From Balaenoptera acutorostrata (Eukaryota > Chordata > Mammalia > Artiodactyla > Balaenopteridae), in assembly GCF_949987535.1 (NCBI RefSeq), contig NC_080067.1:372001-436000 (forward strand): a stretch of 64,000 nucleotides of DNA, given 5' to 3'. A program made the position numbers and the translations under genes. The notes beneath the pieces were generated by a model. That model had not been told where the DNA came from. It did no database searches and saw nothing but the letters and a program-made list of their open reading frames with translations. Positions 22,910 to 35,236 of this stretch are shown here, piece after piece. How positions within the stretch are numbered: position 1 is the stretch's first letter; every line of letters begins with the position of its first letter.

Positions 22910-24674
22910 CTATTCACCACACAAGAATATATCTGACTAGTAAGAATCTTCAAACCTATGTATTGATATCTCTCTGTAAGTGAGTCAAGGGGGTGTAAAG
23001 CGGCATAAACACAGCCGTGAAAAACAGCTAAACCCCATTATACAAATAAATGACTTTTCAAAACCCGTGAAACAAAGACAGTGAAAGAGAGAGAAATTCT
23101 TACACAATTCGTTCAGGGGCTGTGATGCAACCTAGATTGACCATATCTGGACCCACAGCTGATTGAGACATAAGGGTGGACACTCTTGGGGCTGAGAGGT
23201 TTGGTGAGGTTGGGTGATCCAACGCACACCCTTTAAAGTAATACTGCATGGTACTCATCCCATGGGTCCCAAATCTCCAGGTTCAAGGGCATCTTCCTAC
23301 GTCGAAAACATGCATGAGAAACCCAGAAGATGGTACACCGTGTGATCGGGAAAGGTTTCTAAAACGCACCTCATTTCTCATCTCCTTGTGCTCGGGTTCG
23401 CCATTCCAGCCGCTTTACTAGCCATCTCCCTCCTTGGAGAATCAGCACCTTTAACTAAACTCCTGTTCCGTACAGGTTGCAATTTGTCCTGAGGATGAAC
23501 GGGAAGAGGGGGAACCAATGAGAGACTAGCTCTAGGTGTTGGGACAGGCACAGGTCACTCTATTTTCCCATCAGGAAGAAGAATTAACCACAGGCTTAGC
23601 CTGCCCTCTGGAACCAGAATAGGGCCTGAAGCAATCCTGCGCTTCGGCAGCCAGCTCCCAAAAAAGCGACTTGAAAAATGGAGCTCAGGCGCACTGCAAT
23701 TCACAAACCTGCAGAGTTATAAATGATAACTCTCGTCCACAAATATATTGAGGGAAGGCAACGAAGAGGATTTGAAAGCAAGGCAGAATTGCAGGAAACA
23801 GATTTCAGGAGGTAGATTCGAATCGCCTTGAAAGCACATGAAAAGCGGCAAAACGAGGAAAATGATGCCCTTGGCCAAAAAGGGCGTATGCATTGTTTCC
23901 TGAATATATTCAGGAAAAAACGCATACGCCCTTTTTGGCCAACCAAGCAACCTGGGAAGGCAAATCAGCGCTCCAAAGACGTCTGGTTTCCCAGCGGGCA
24001 AAAGGGCCATGCGGAAAAAAGTGTCCAAAGCAGAAATGCAGGACCGGCCATGGAGAAATGGGAGACTTGCTACGCTGATGGGCGGGTTGTAAATTGCCAA
24101 CAGCCACTCTGGAGAAGTGTACGTTGTGTCCTGAAACATCTAAAAAAACACAGCTTATAGAGCATAGGGCACTTCCACTCATGGGCGTATAAATTGGGAA
24201 AACTAAAAATCAGCAAGACACAGGCACCCCAAAGTTTAGGGCTGCTCTGTTGACAAGAACCCCCACTGCATTACACCTTAAATATCCTAGGAAAGAGAAA
24301 AACGGATAAAGAAGTTGTGGTCCTCATGTACAATGGAATATCACTCAGCCATGTAATCAACGTCATAAGGCTAGTAGCAGCACGATGAGTGGATTTAGGT
24401 ACGACGATTCTAAGTGAAATAAGTCACACAGAAAAAGACACTTATCATAAGATATCACTTATAGAGGGAATGTAAAAACCGCTACACTTGAACTGAATTA
24501 CAAAACAGAACAGAGTGACACATTTAGAAAACACACTATGGCTGCTGAACGGGAAAGGTGAGGTGGGGTGATGCATAAAACAAGGGTTTCAAATTAGCTC
24601 AGATACCGTTCCATAAACCCAATATGTAATAGACAAGACCTACTCCTTGCTGATGGAACTGGACTCAACATCCC
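22910..24674 (+). repeat. Satellite monomer 14 (copy of monomer 8, A/B mosaic, 1,765 bp)
   Basis: Same A-to-B switch as monomer 8. It differs at 23856 (A, where monomer 8 has T at 13287) and 23860 (A, where monomer 8 has C at 13291). The second change restores the B-type base, so a very short conversion tract is possible. Palindrome 23871-23942. Confidence 0.95.
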
Positions 24675-26433
24675 CTATTCACCGCACAAGCATATATCTG
24701 ACTAGAAAGAAGCTGCAAACCTATGTATTGATATCTCTCTGTAAGTGAGTCAAGGGGGTATAAAGTGACATAAACACAGCCGTGAAAAGCAGCTAAACCC
24801 CATTATAAAAATAAATTCCTTTTCAAAACCCGTGAAGCAAAGACAGTGAAAGAGAGAGAAATTCTTACAAAATTCGTTCATGGGCTGTGATGCAACCTGG
24901 ATTGACCATATCTAGACCCACAGCTGATTGAGACATAAGGGTGGACACTCTTGGGGCTGAGAGGTTTGGTGAGGTTGGGTGAGCCAACGCAGACCCTTTA
25001 AAGTAATACTGAATGGTACCCATCCCATGGGTCCCAAATCTCCAGGTTCAAGGGCATCTTCCTACATCGAAAACATGCATGAGAAACCCAGAAGATGGTA
25101 CACCGTGTGATCGGAAAAGGTTTCTAAAACGCACCTCATTTCTCACATCCTTGAGCTCGGGTTTACCATTCCATCCACTTTACTAGCCATCTCACTCCTT
25201 GGAGAATCAGCACCTTTAACCTCCTCTTCCGTACAGGTTGCAATTTGTCCTGAGGATGAACGAGAAGAGGGGGAACCAATGAGAGACTAGCTCTAGGTGT
25301 TGGGACAGGCACAGGCCACTGTATTTTCCCATCAGGAAGAAGAATTAACCACAAGCTCAGCCTGCCCCCCAGAACCAGAAGAGGGCCTGAAGCAATCCTG
25401 CGCTTTTGCGGCCCGCTCCAAAAAAGCGAGTTGAAAAATGGAGCTCAGGGGCACTGCAATTCACAAACCTGCAGAGTTATAAATGATAACTCTCGTCCAC
25501 AAATATATTGAGGGAAGGCAACGAAGAGGATTTGAAAGCAAGGCAGAATTGCAGGAAACAGATTTCAGGAGGTAGATTCGAATCGCCTTGAAAGCACATG
25601 AAAAGCGGCAAAACGTGGAAAATGATGCCCTTGGCCAAAAAGGGCGTATGCGTTGTTTCCTGAATATATTCAGGAAAAAATGCATACACCCTTTTGGCCA
25701 ACCAAGCAACCTGGGAAGGCAAATCAGCGCTCCAAAGAAGTCTCGCTTCCCAGCGGGCAAAAGGGCCATGCGGAAAAAAGTGTACAAACCAGAAATGCAG
25801 GACCGGCCATGGAGAAATGGGAGCCTTGCTACGCTGATGGGCGTGATGTAAATTGCCAACAGCCACTCTGGAGAAGTGTACGTTGTGTCCTGAAACATCT
25901 AAGAAAACACAGCTTGGAGAGCATAGGGCACTTCCACTCATGGGCGTATAAATTGGGAAAACTAAAAATCAGCAAGACACAGGCACCCGAAAGTTTAGGG
26001 CTGCTCTGTTGACAAGAACCCCCACTTCATTACACCTTAAATATCCTAGGAAAGAGATAAATGGATAAAGAAGTTGTGGTCCTCATGTACAATGGAATAT
26101 CACTCAGCCATGTAATCAACGTCATAAGGCTAGTAGCAGCACGATGAGTAGATTTAGGTACGACGATTCTAAGTGAAATAAGTCACACAGAAAAAGACAC
26201 TTGTTATAAGATATCACTTATAGAGGGAATGTAAAAACCGCTACACTTGAACTGAATTACAAAACAGAACAGAGTGACACATTTAGAAAACACACTATGG
26301 CTGCTGAACGGGAAAGGTGAGGTGGGGTGATGCATAAAACAAGGGTTTCAAATTAGCTCCAATACAGTTCCATAAACCCAATATGTAATAGACAAGACGT
26401 ACTCCTTGCTGAGTGAACTGGACTCAACACCCC
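24675..26433 (+). repeat. Satellite monomer 15 (copy of monomer 9, 1,759 bp)
   Basis: Matches monomer 9 except C at 25750. Palindrome 25631-25701 has the same eroded right arm. It shares CTTGGAGAGCATAGGG (~25915) with monomer 9; other B monomers read CTTATAGAGC or CTTTTAGAGC. Confidence 0.95.
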
Positions 26434-28193
26434 CTATTCACCGCACAAGCATATATCTGACTAGTAAGAAGCTGCAAACCTATGTATTGATATCTCTCTG
26501 TAAGTGAGTCAAGGGGGTATAAAGTGACATAAACACAGCCGTGAAAAGCAGCTAAACCCCATTATAAAAATAAATTCCTTTTCAAAACCCGTGAAGCAAA
26601 CACAGTGAAAGAGAGAGAAATTCTTACAAAATTCGTTCATGGGCTGTGATGCAACCTGGATTGACCATATCTAGACCCACAGCTGATTGAGACATAAGGG
26701 TGGACACTCTTGGGGCTGAGAGGTTTGGTGAGGTTGGGTGAGCCAACGCAGACCCTTTAAAGTAATACTGAATGGTACCCATCCCATGGGTCCCAAATCT
26801 CCAGGTTCAAGGGCATCTTCCTACATCGAAAACATGCATGAGAAACCCAGAAGATGGTACACCGTGTGATCGGAAAAGGTTTCTAAAACGCACCTCATTT
26901 CTCACATCCTTGAGCTCGGGTTTACCATTCCATCCACTTTACTAGCCATCTCACTCCTTGGAGAATCAGCACCTTTAACCTCCTGTTCCGTACAGGTTGC
27001 AATTTGTCCTGAGGATGAACGAGAAGAGGGGGAACCAATGAGAGACTAGCTCTAGGTGTTGGGACAGGCACAGGCCACTGTATTTTCCCATCAGGAAGAA
27101 GAATTAACCACAAGCTCAGCCTGCCCCCCAGAACCAGAAGAGGGCCTGAAGCAATCCTGCGCTTTTGCGGCCCGCTCCAAAAAAGCGAGTTGAAAAATGG
27201 AGCTCAGGGGCACTGCAATTCACAAACCTGCAGAGTTATAAATGATAACTCTCGTCCACAAATATATTGAGGGAAGGCAACGAAGAGGATTTGAAAGCAA
27301 GGCAGAATTGCAGGAAACAGATTTCAGGAGGTAGATTCGAATCTCCTTGAAAGCACATGAAAAGCGGCAAAACGTGGAAAATGATGCCCTTGGCCAAAAA
27401 GGGCGTATGCGTTGTTTCCTGAATATATTCAGGAAACAATGCATACGCCCTTTTTGGCCAACCAAGCAACCTGGGAAGGCAAATCAGCGCTCCAAAGAAG
27501 TCTCGCTTCCCAGCGGGCAAAAGGGCCATGCGGAAAAAAGTGTACAAACCAGAAATGCAGGACCGGCCATGGGGAAATGGGAGCCTTGCTACGCTGATGG
27601 GTGTGATGTAAATTGCCAACAGCCACTCTGGAGAAGTGTACTTTGTGTCCTGAAACATCTAAAAAAACACAGCTTATAGAGCATAGGGCACTTCCACTCA
27701 TGGGCGTATAAATTGGGAAAACTAAAAATCAGCAAGACACAGGCACCCCAAAATTTAGGGCTGCTCTGTTGACAAGAACCCCCACTTCATTACACCTTAA
27801 ATATCCTAGGAAAGAGATAAATGGATAAAGAAGTTGTGGTCCTCATGTACAATGGAATATCACTCAGCCATGTAATCAACGTCATAAGGCTAGTAGCAGC
27901 ACGATGAGTGTATTTAGGTACGACGATTCTAAGTGAAATAAGTCACACAGAAAAAGACACTTATCATAAGATATCACTTATAGAGGGAATGTAAAAACCG
28001 CTACACTTGAACTGAATTACAAAACAGAACAGAGTGACACATTTAGAAAACACACTATGGCTGCTGAACGGGAAAGGTGAGGTGGGGTGATGCATAAAAC
28101 AAGGGTTTCAAATTAGCTCAGATACCGTTCCATAAACCCAATATGTAATAGACAAGACCTACTCCTTGCTGATTGAACTGGACTCAACATCCC
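26434..28193 (+). repeat. Satellite monomer 16 (copy of monomer 10, 1,760 bp)
   Basis: Matches monomer 10 with no difference noticed. Palindrome 27390-27461 has paired G at 27414 and C at 27437. From 27574 onward its tail also recurs 3,522 bp later, as the tail of monomer 18. Confidence 0.95.
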
Positions 28194-29952
28194 CTATTCA
28201 CCGCACAAGCATATATCTGACTAGAAAGAAGCTGCAAACCTATGTATTGATATCTCTCTGTAAGTGAGTCAAGGGGGTATAAAGTGACATAAACACAGCC
28301 GTGAAAAGCAGCTAAACCCCATTATAAAAATAAATTCCTTTTCAAAACCCGTGAAGCAAAGACAGTGAAAGAGAGAGAAATTCTTACAAAATTCGTTCAT
28401 GGGCTGTGATGCAACCTGGATTGACCATATCTAGACCCACAGCTGATTGAGACATAAGGGTGGACACTCTTGGGGCTGAGAGGTTTGGTGAGGTTGGGTG
28501 AGCCAACGCAGACCCTTTAAAGTAATACTGAATGGTACCCATCCCATGGGTCCCAAATCTCCAGGTTCAAGGGCATCTTCCTACATCGAAAACATGCATG
28601 AGAAACCCAGAAGATGGTACACCGTGTGATCGGAAAAGGTTTCTAAAACGCACCTCATTTCTCACATCCTTGAGCTCGGGTTTACCATTCCATCCACTTT
28701 ACTAGCCATCTCACTCCTTGGAGAATCAGCACCTTTAACCTCCTGTTCCGTACAGGTTGCAATTTGTCCTGAGGATGAACGAGAAGAGGGGGAACCAATG
28801 AGAGACTAGCTCTAGGTGTTGGGACAGGCACAGACCACTGTATTTTCCCATCAGGAAGAAGAATTAACCACAAGCTCAGCCTGCCCCCCAGAACCAGAAG
28901 AGGGCCTGAAGCAATCCTGCGCTTTTGCGGCCCGCTCCAAAAAAGCGAGTTGAAAAATGGAGCTCAGGGGCACTGCAATTCACAAACCTGCAGAGTTATA
29001 AATGATAACTCTCGTCCACAAATATATTGAGGGAAGGCAACGAAGAGGATTTGAAAGCAAGGCAGAATTGCAGGAAACAGATTTCAGGAGGTAGATTCGA
29101 ATCGCCTTGAAAGCACATGAAAAGCGGCAAAACGTGGAAAATGATGCCCTTGGCCAAAAAGGGCGTATGCGTTGTTTCCTGAATATATTCAGGAAAAAAT
29201 GCATACACCCTTTTGGCCAACCAAGCAACCTGGGAAGGCAAATCAGCGCTCCAAAGAAGTCTCGCTTCGCAGCGGGCAAAAGGGCCATGCGGAAAAAAGT
29301 GTACAAACCAGAAATGCAGGACCGGCCATGGAGAAATGGGAGCCTTGCTACGCTGATGCGCGTGATGTAAATTGCCAACAGCCACTCTGGAGAAGTGTAC
29401 GTTGTGTCCTGAAACATCTAAGAAAACACAGCTTATAGAGCATAGGGCACTTCCACTCATGGGCGTATAAATTGGGAAAACTAAAAATCAGCAAGACACA
29501 GGCACCCGAAAGTTTAGGGCTGCTCTGTTGACAAGAACCCCCACTTCATTACACCTTAAATATCCTAGGAAAGAGATAAATGGATAAAGAAGTTGTGGTC
29601 CTCATGTAAAATGGAATATCACTCAGCCATGTAATCAACGTCATAAGGCTAGTAGCAGCACGATGAGTGGATTTAGGTACGACGATTCTAAGTGAAATAA
29701 GTCACACAGAAAAAGACACTTGTTATAAGATATCACTTATAGAGGGAATGTAAAAACCGCTACACTTGAACTGAATTACAAAACAGAACAGAGTGACACA
29801 TTTAGAAAACACACTATGGCTGCTGAACGGGAAAGGTGAGGTGGGGTGATGCATAAAACAAGGGTTTCAAATTAGCTCCGATACAGTTCCATAAACCCAA
29901 TATGTAATAGACAAGACGTACTCCTTGCTGAGTGAACTGGACTCAACACCCC
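28194..29952 (+). repeat. Satellite monomer 17 (copy of monomer 11, 1,759 bp)
   Basis: Carries the monomer-11 markers GATGCGCGTGATG and CTCATGTAAAATGG. It belongs to two repeats at once: the 10,569-bp copy of monomer 11 and the 3,522-bp parent of monomer 19. Palindrome 29150-29220. Confidence 0.95.
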
Positions 29953-31715
29953 CTATTCACCGCACAAGCATATATCTGACTAGTAAGAAGCTGCAAACCT
30001 ATGTATTGATATCTCTCTGTAAGTGAGTCAAGGGGGTGTAAAACGGCATAAACACAGCCGTGAAAAGCAGCTAAACCCCATTATAAAAATAAATTACTTT
30101 TCAAAACCCGTGAAACAAAGACAGTGAAAGAGAGAGAAATTCTTACAAAATTCGTTCAGGGGCTGTGATGCAACCTGGATTGACCATATCTAGACCCACA
30201 GCTGATTGAGACATAAGGGTGGACACTCTTGGGGCTGAGAGGTTTGGTGAGGTTGGGTGAGCCAACGCAGACCCTTTAAAGTAGTACTGCATGGTACCCA
30301 TCCCATGGGTCCCAAATCTCCAGGTTCAAGGGCATCTTCCTACATCGAAAACATGCATGAGGAACCCAGAAGATGGTACACCGTGTGATCGGGAAAGGTT
30401 TCTAAAACGCACCTCATTTCTCATCTCCTTGAGCTCGGGTTCACCATTCCAGCCGCTTTACTAGCCATCTCCCTCCTTGGAGAATCAGCACCTTTAACTA
30501 AACTCCTGTTCCGTACAGGTTGCAATTAGTCCTGAGGATGAACGGGAAGAGGGGGAACCAATGAGAGACTAGCTCTAGGTGTTGGGACAGGCACAGGTCA
30601 CTCTATTTTCCCATCAAGAAGAAGAATTAACCACAGGCTTAGCCTGCCCTCTGGAACCAGAATAGGGCCTGAAGCAATCCTGCGCTTTTGCGGCCAGCTC
30701 CCAAAAAAGCGACTTGAAAATGGAGCTCAGGGGCACTGCAATTCCCAAAGCTGCAGAGTTATAAATGATAACTCTCGTCCACAAATATATTGAGGGAAGG
30801 CAACGAAGAGGATTTGAAAGCAAGGCAGAATTGCAGGAAACAGATTTCAGGAGGTAGATTCGAATGTCCTTGAAAGCACATGAAAAGCGGCAAAACGTGG
30901 ACAATGATGCCCTTGGCCAAAAAGGGCGTATGCGTTTTTTCCTAAATATATTCAGGAAAAAACGCATACGCCCTTTTGGCCAACCAAGCAACCTGGAAAG
31001 GCAAATCAGCGCTCCAAAGAAGTCTCGCTTCCCAGCGGGCAAAAGTGCCATGCGGAAAAAAGTGTCCAAACCAGAAATGCAGGACCGGCCATGGAGAAAT
31101 GGGAGCCTTGCTACGCTGATGGGTGTGATGTAAATTGCCAACAGCCACTCTGGAGAAGTGTACTTTGTGTCCTGAAACATCTAAAAAAACACAGCTTATA
31201 GAGCATAGGGCACTTCCACTCATGGGCGTATAAATTGGGAAAACTAAAAATCAGCAAGACACAGGCACCCCAAAATTTAGGGCTGCTCTGTTGACAAGAA
31301 CCCCCACTTCATTACACCTTAAATATCCTAGGAAAGAGATAAATGGATAAAGAAGTTGTGGTCCTCATGTACAATGGAATATCACTCAGCCATGTAATCA
31401 ACGTCATAAGGCTAGTAGCAGCACGATGAGTGTATTTAGGTACGACGATTCTAAGTGAAATAAGTCACACAGAAAAAGACACTTATCATAAGATATCACT
31501 TATAGAGGGAATGTAAAAACCGCTACACTTGAACTGAATTACAAAACAGAACAGAGTGACACATTTAGAAAACACACTATGGCTGCTGAACGGGAAAGGT
31601 GAGGTGGGGTGATGCATAAAACAAGGGTTTCAAATTAGCTCAGATACCGTTCCATAAACCCAATATGTAATAGACAAGACCTACTCCTTGCTGATTGAAC
31701 TGGACTCAACATCCC
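29953..31715 (+). repeat. Satellite monomer 18 (junction chimera, 1,763 bp)
   Basis: Identical by eye to monomer 20 up to 31085, and to the tail of monomer 16 from 31096. In between it is patchy: monomer-16-like C at 31086, monomer-20-like A at 31095, then monomer-16-like T at 31124. The 3,522-bp duplication junction is therefore here, ~100-140 bp past the palindrome (30913-30983, with CCTAAATATATTCAGG at the centre). Confidence 0.94.
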
Positions 31716-33474
31716 CTATTCACCGCACAAGCATATATCTGACTAGAAAGAAGCTGCAAACCTATGTATTGATATCTCTCTGTAAGTGAGTCAAGGGGGT
31801 ATAAAGTGACATAAACACAGCCGTGAAAAGCAGCTAAACCCCATTATAAAAATAAATTCCTTTTCAAAACCCGTGAAGCAAAGACAGTGAAAGAGAGAGA
31901 AATTCTTACAAAATTCGTTCATGGGCTGTGATGCAACCTGGATTGACCATATCTAGACCCACAGCTGATTGAGACATAAGGGTGGACACTCTTGGGGCTG
32001 AGAGGTTTGGTGAGGTTGGGTGAGCCAACGCAGACCCTTTAAAGTAATACTGAATGGTACCCATCCCATGGGTCCCAAATCTCCAGGTTCAAGGGCATCT
32101 TCCTACATCGAAAACATGCATGAGAAACCCAGAAGATGGTACACCGTGTGATCGGAAAAGGTTTCTAAAACGCACCTCATTTCTCACATCCTTGAGCTCG
32201 GGTTTACCATTCCATCCACTTTACTAGCCATCTCACTCCTTGGAGAATCAGCACCTTTAACCTCCTGTTCCGTACAGGTTGCAATTTGTCCTGAGGATGA
32301 ACGAGAAGAGGGGGAACCAATGAGAGACTAGCTCTAGGTGTTGGGACAGGCACAGACCACTGTATTTTCCCATCAGGAAGAAGAATTAACCACAAGCTCA
32401 GCCTGCCCCCCAGAACCAGAAGAGGGCCTGAAGCAATCCTGCGCTTTTGCGGCCCGCTCCAAAAAAGCGAGTTGAAAAATGGAGCTCAGGGGCACTGCAA
32501 TTCACAAACCTGCAGAGTTATAAATGATAACTCTCGTCCACAAATATATTGAGGGAAGGCAACGAAGAGGATTTGAAAGCAAGGCAGAATTGCAGGAAAC
32601 AGATTTCAGGAGGTAGATTCGAATCGCCTTGAAAGCACATGAAAAGCGGCAAAACGTGGAAAATGATGCCCTTGGCCAAAAAGGGCGTATGCGTTGTTTC
32701 CTGAATATATTCAGGAAAAAATGCATACACCCTTTTGGCCAACCAAGCAACCTGGGAAGGCAAATCAGCGCTCCAAAGAAGTCTCGCTTCGCAGCGGGCA
32801 AAAGGGCCATGCGGAAAAAAGTGTACAAACCAGAAATGCAGGACCGGCCATGGAGAAATGGGAGCCTTGCTACGCTGATGCGCGTGATGTAAATTGCCAA
32901 CAGCCACTCTGGAGAAGTGTACGTTGTGTCCTGAAACATCTAAGAAAACACAGCTTATAGAGCATAGGGCACTTCCACTCATGGGCGTATAAATTGGGAA
33001 AACTAAAAATCAGCAAGACACAGGCACCCGAAAGTTTAGGGCTGCTCTGTTGACAAGAACCCCCACTTCATTACACCTTAAATATCCTAGGAAAGAGATA
33101 AATGGATAAAGAAGTTGTGGTCCTCATGTAAAATGGAATATCACTCAGCCATGTAATCAACGTCATAAGGCTAGTAGCAGCACGATGAGTGGATTTAGGT
33201 ACGACGATTCTAAGTGAAATAAGTCACACAGAAAAAGACACTTGTTATAAGATATCACTTATAGAGGGAATGTAAAAACCGCTACACTTGAACTGAATTA
33301 CAAAACAGAACAGAGTGACACATTTAGAAAACACACTATGGCTGCTGAACGGGAAAGGTGAGGTGGGGTGATGCATAAAACAAGGGTTTCAAATTAGCTC
33401 CGATACAGTTCCATAAACCCAATATGTAATAGACAAGACGTACTCCTTGCTGAGTGAACTGGACTCAACACCCC
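31716..33474 (+). repeat. Satellite monomer 19 (copy of monomer 17, 1,759 bp)
   Basis: No difference from monomer 17 noticed over the full length, including GATGCGCGTGATG and CTCATGTAAAATGG (~33123). Palindrome 32672-32742, eroded right arm. Confidence 0.95.
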
Positions 33475-35236
33475 CTATTCACCGCACAAGCATATATCTG
33501 ACTAGTAAGAAGCTGCAAACCTATGTATTGATATCTCTCTGTAAGTGAGTCAAGGGGGTGTAAAACGGCATAAACACAGCCGTGAAAAGCAGCTAAACCC
33601 CATTATAAAAATAAATTACTTTTCAAAACCCGTGAAACAAAGACAGTGAAAGAGAGAGAAATTCTTACAAAATTCGTTCAGGGGCTGTGATGCAACCTGG
33701 ATTGACCATATCTAGACCCACAGCTGATTGAGACATAAGGGTGGACACTCTTGGGGCTGAGAGGTTTGGTGAGGTTGGGTGAGCCAACGCAGACCCTTTA
33801 AAGTAGTACTGCATGGTACCCATCCCATGGGTCCCAAATCTCCAGGTTCAAGGGCATCTTCCTACATCGAAAACATGCATGAGGAACCCAGAAGATGGTA
33901 CACCGTGTGATCGGGAAAGGTTTCTAAAACGCACCTCATTTCTCATCTCCTTGAGCTCGGGTTCACCATTCCAGCCGCTTTACTAGCCATCTCCCTCCTT
34001 GGAGAATCAGCACCTTTAACTAAACTCCTGTTCCGTACAGGTTGCAATTAGTCCTGAGGATGAACGGGAAGAGGGGGAACCAATGAGAGACTAGCTCTAG
34101 GTGTTGGGACAGGCACAGGTCACTCTATTTTCCCATCAAGAAGAAGAATTAACCACAGGCTTAGCCTGCCCTCTGGAACCAGAATAGGGCCTGAAGCAAT
34201 CCTGCGCTTTTGCGGCCAGCTCCCAAAAAAGCGACTTGAAAATGGAGCTCAGGGGCACTGCAATTCCCAAAGCTGCAGAGTTATAAATGATAACTCTCGT
34301 CCACAAATATATTGAGGGAAGGCAACGAAGAGGATTTGAAAGCAAGGCAGAATTGCAGGAAACAGATTTCAGGAGGTAGATTCGAATGTCCTTGAAAGCA
34401 CATGAAAAGCGGCAAAACGTGGACAATGATGCCCTTGGCCAAAAAGGGCGTATGCGTTTTTTCCTAAATATATTCAGGAAAAAACGCATACGCCCTTTTG
34501 GCCAACCAAGCAACCTGGAAAGGCAAATCAGCGCTCCAAAGAAGTCTCGCTTCCCAGCGGGCAAAAGTGCCATGCGGAAAAAAGTGTCCAAACCAGAAAT
34601 GCAGGACTGGCCATGGAGAAATGGGAGCCTTGCTACGCTGATGGGCGTGATGTAAATTGCCAACAGCCACTCTGGAAAAGTGTACAGTGTGTCCTGAAAC
34701 ATCTAAAAAACACAGCTTAGAGAGCATACGGCACTTCCACGCATACGCGTATAAATTGGGAAAACTAAAAATCAGCAAGACACAGGCACCCCAAAGTTTA
34801 GGGCTGCTCTGTTGACAAGAACCCCCACTTCATTACACCTTAAATATCCTAGGAAAGAGAAAAATGGATAAAGAAGTTGTGGTCCTCATGTACAATGGAA
34901 TATCACTCAGCCATGAAATCAACGTCATAAGGCTAGTAGCAGCACGATGAGTGGATTTAGGTACGACGATTCTAAGTGAAATAAGTCACACAGAAAAAGA
35001 CAATTATGATAACATATCACTTATAGAGGGAATGTAAAAACCGCTACACTTGACCTGAATGACAAAACAGAAGAGAGTCACACGTTTAGAAAACACACTA
35101 TGGCTGCTGAACGGGAAAGCTGAGGTGGGGTGATGCATAAAACAAGGGTTTCAAATTAGCTCAGATACCGTTCCATAAACCCAATATGTAATAGACAAGA
35201 CCTACTCCTTGCTCAGGGAACTGGACTCAACACCCC
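33475..35236 (+). repeat. Satellite monomer 20 (mixed type, 1,762 bp)
   Basis: Mixed-type monomer resembling monomer 5, with the shared CGCATACGCGTATAAA (~34740) and GGACTGGCC (~34604). Palindrome 34435-34505 (71 bp) has CCTAAATATATTCAGG at the centre, which breaks the symmetry by one base. The tail has private CAATTATGATAACAT at ~35001, where most copies have CACTTATCATAAGAT. Confidence 0.94.

Larger units (their letters stand above)
9306..30744 (+). repeat. Higher-order repeat: six-monomer unit of 10,569 bp, tandemly duplicated
   Basis: From 9306 to 20175 every position I compared equals the position 10,569 bp later, apart from three substitutions: 13287/23856, 13291/23860 and 15181/25750. 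The unit is monomers 6-11, copied as 12-17 and running on into monomer 18. Left edge: 9305 G versus 19874 A. Right edge: 20176 A versus 30745 C. Three differences in ~10.9 kb imply either a very recent duplication or an assembly duplication. Confidence 0.92.
27574..34607 (+). repeat. Higher-order repeat: two-monomer unit of 3,522 bp, tandemly duplicated
   Basis: 27574-31085 recurs at 31096-34607 at an offset of 3,522 bp, with no difference noticed. It contains the tail of monomer 16, monomer 17 and most of monomer 18, copied as the tail of 18, monomer 19 and most of 20. It affects only the second copy of the 10,569-bp unit, so it is probably the later event. Confidence 0.9.
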
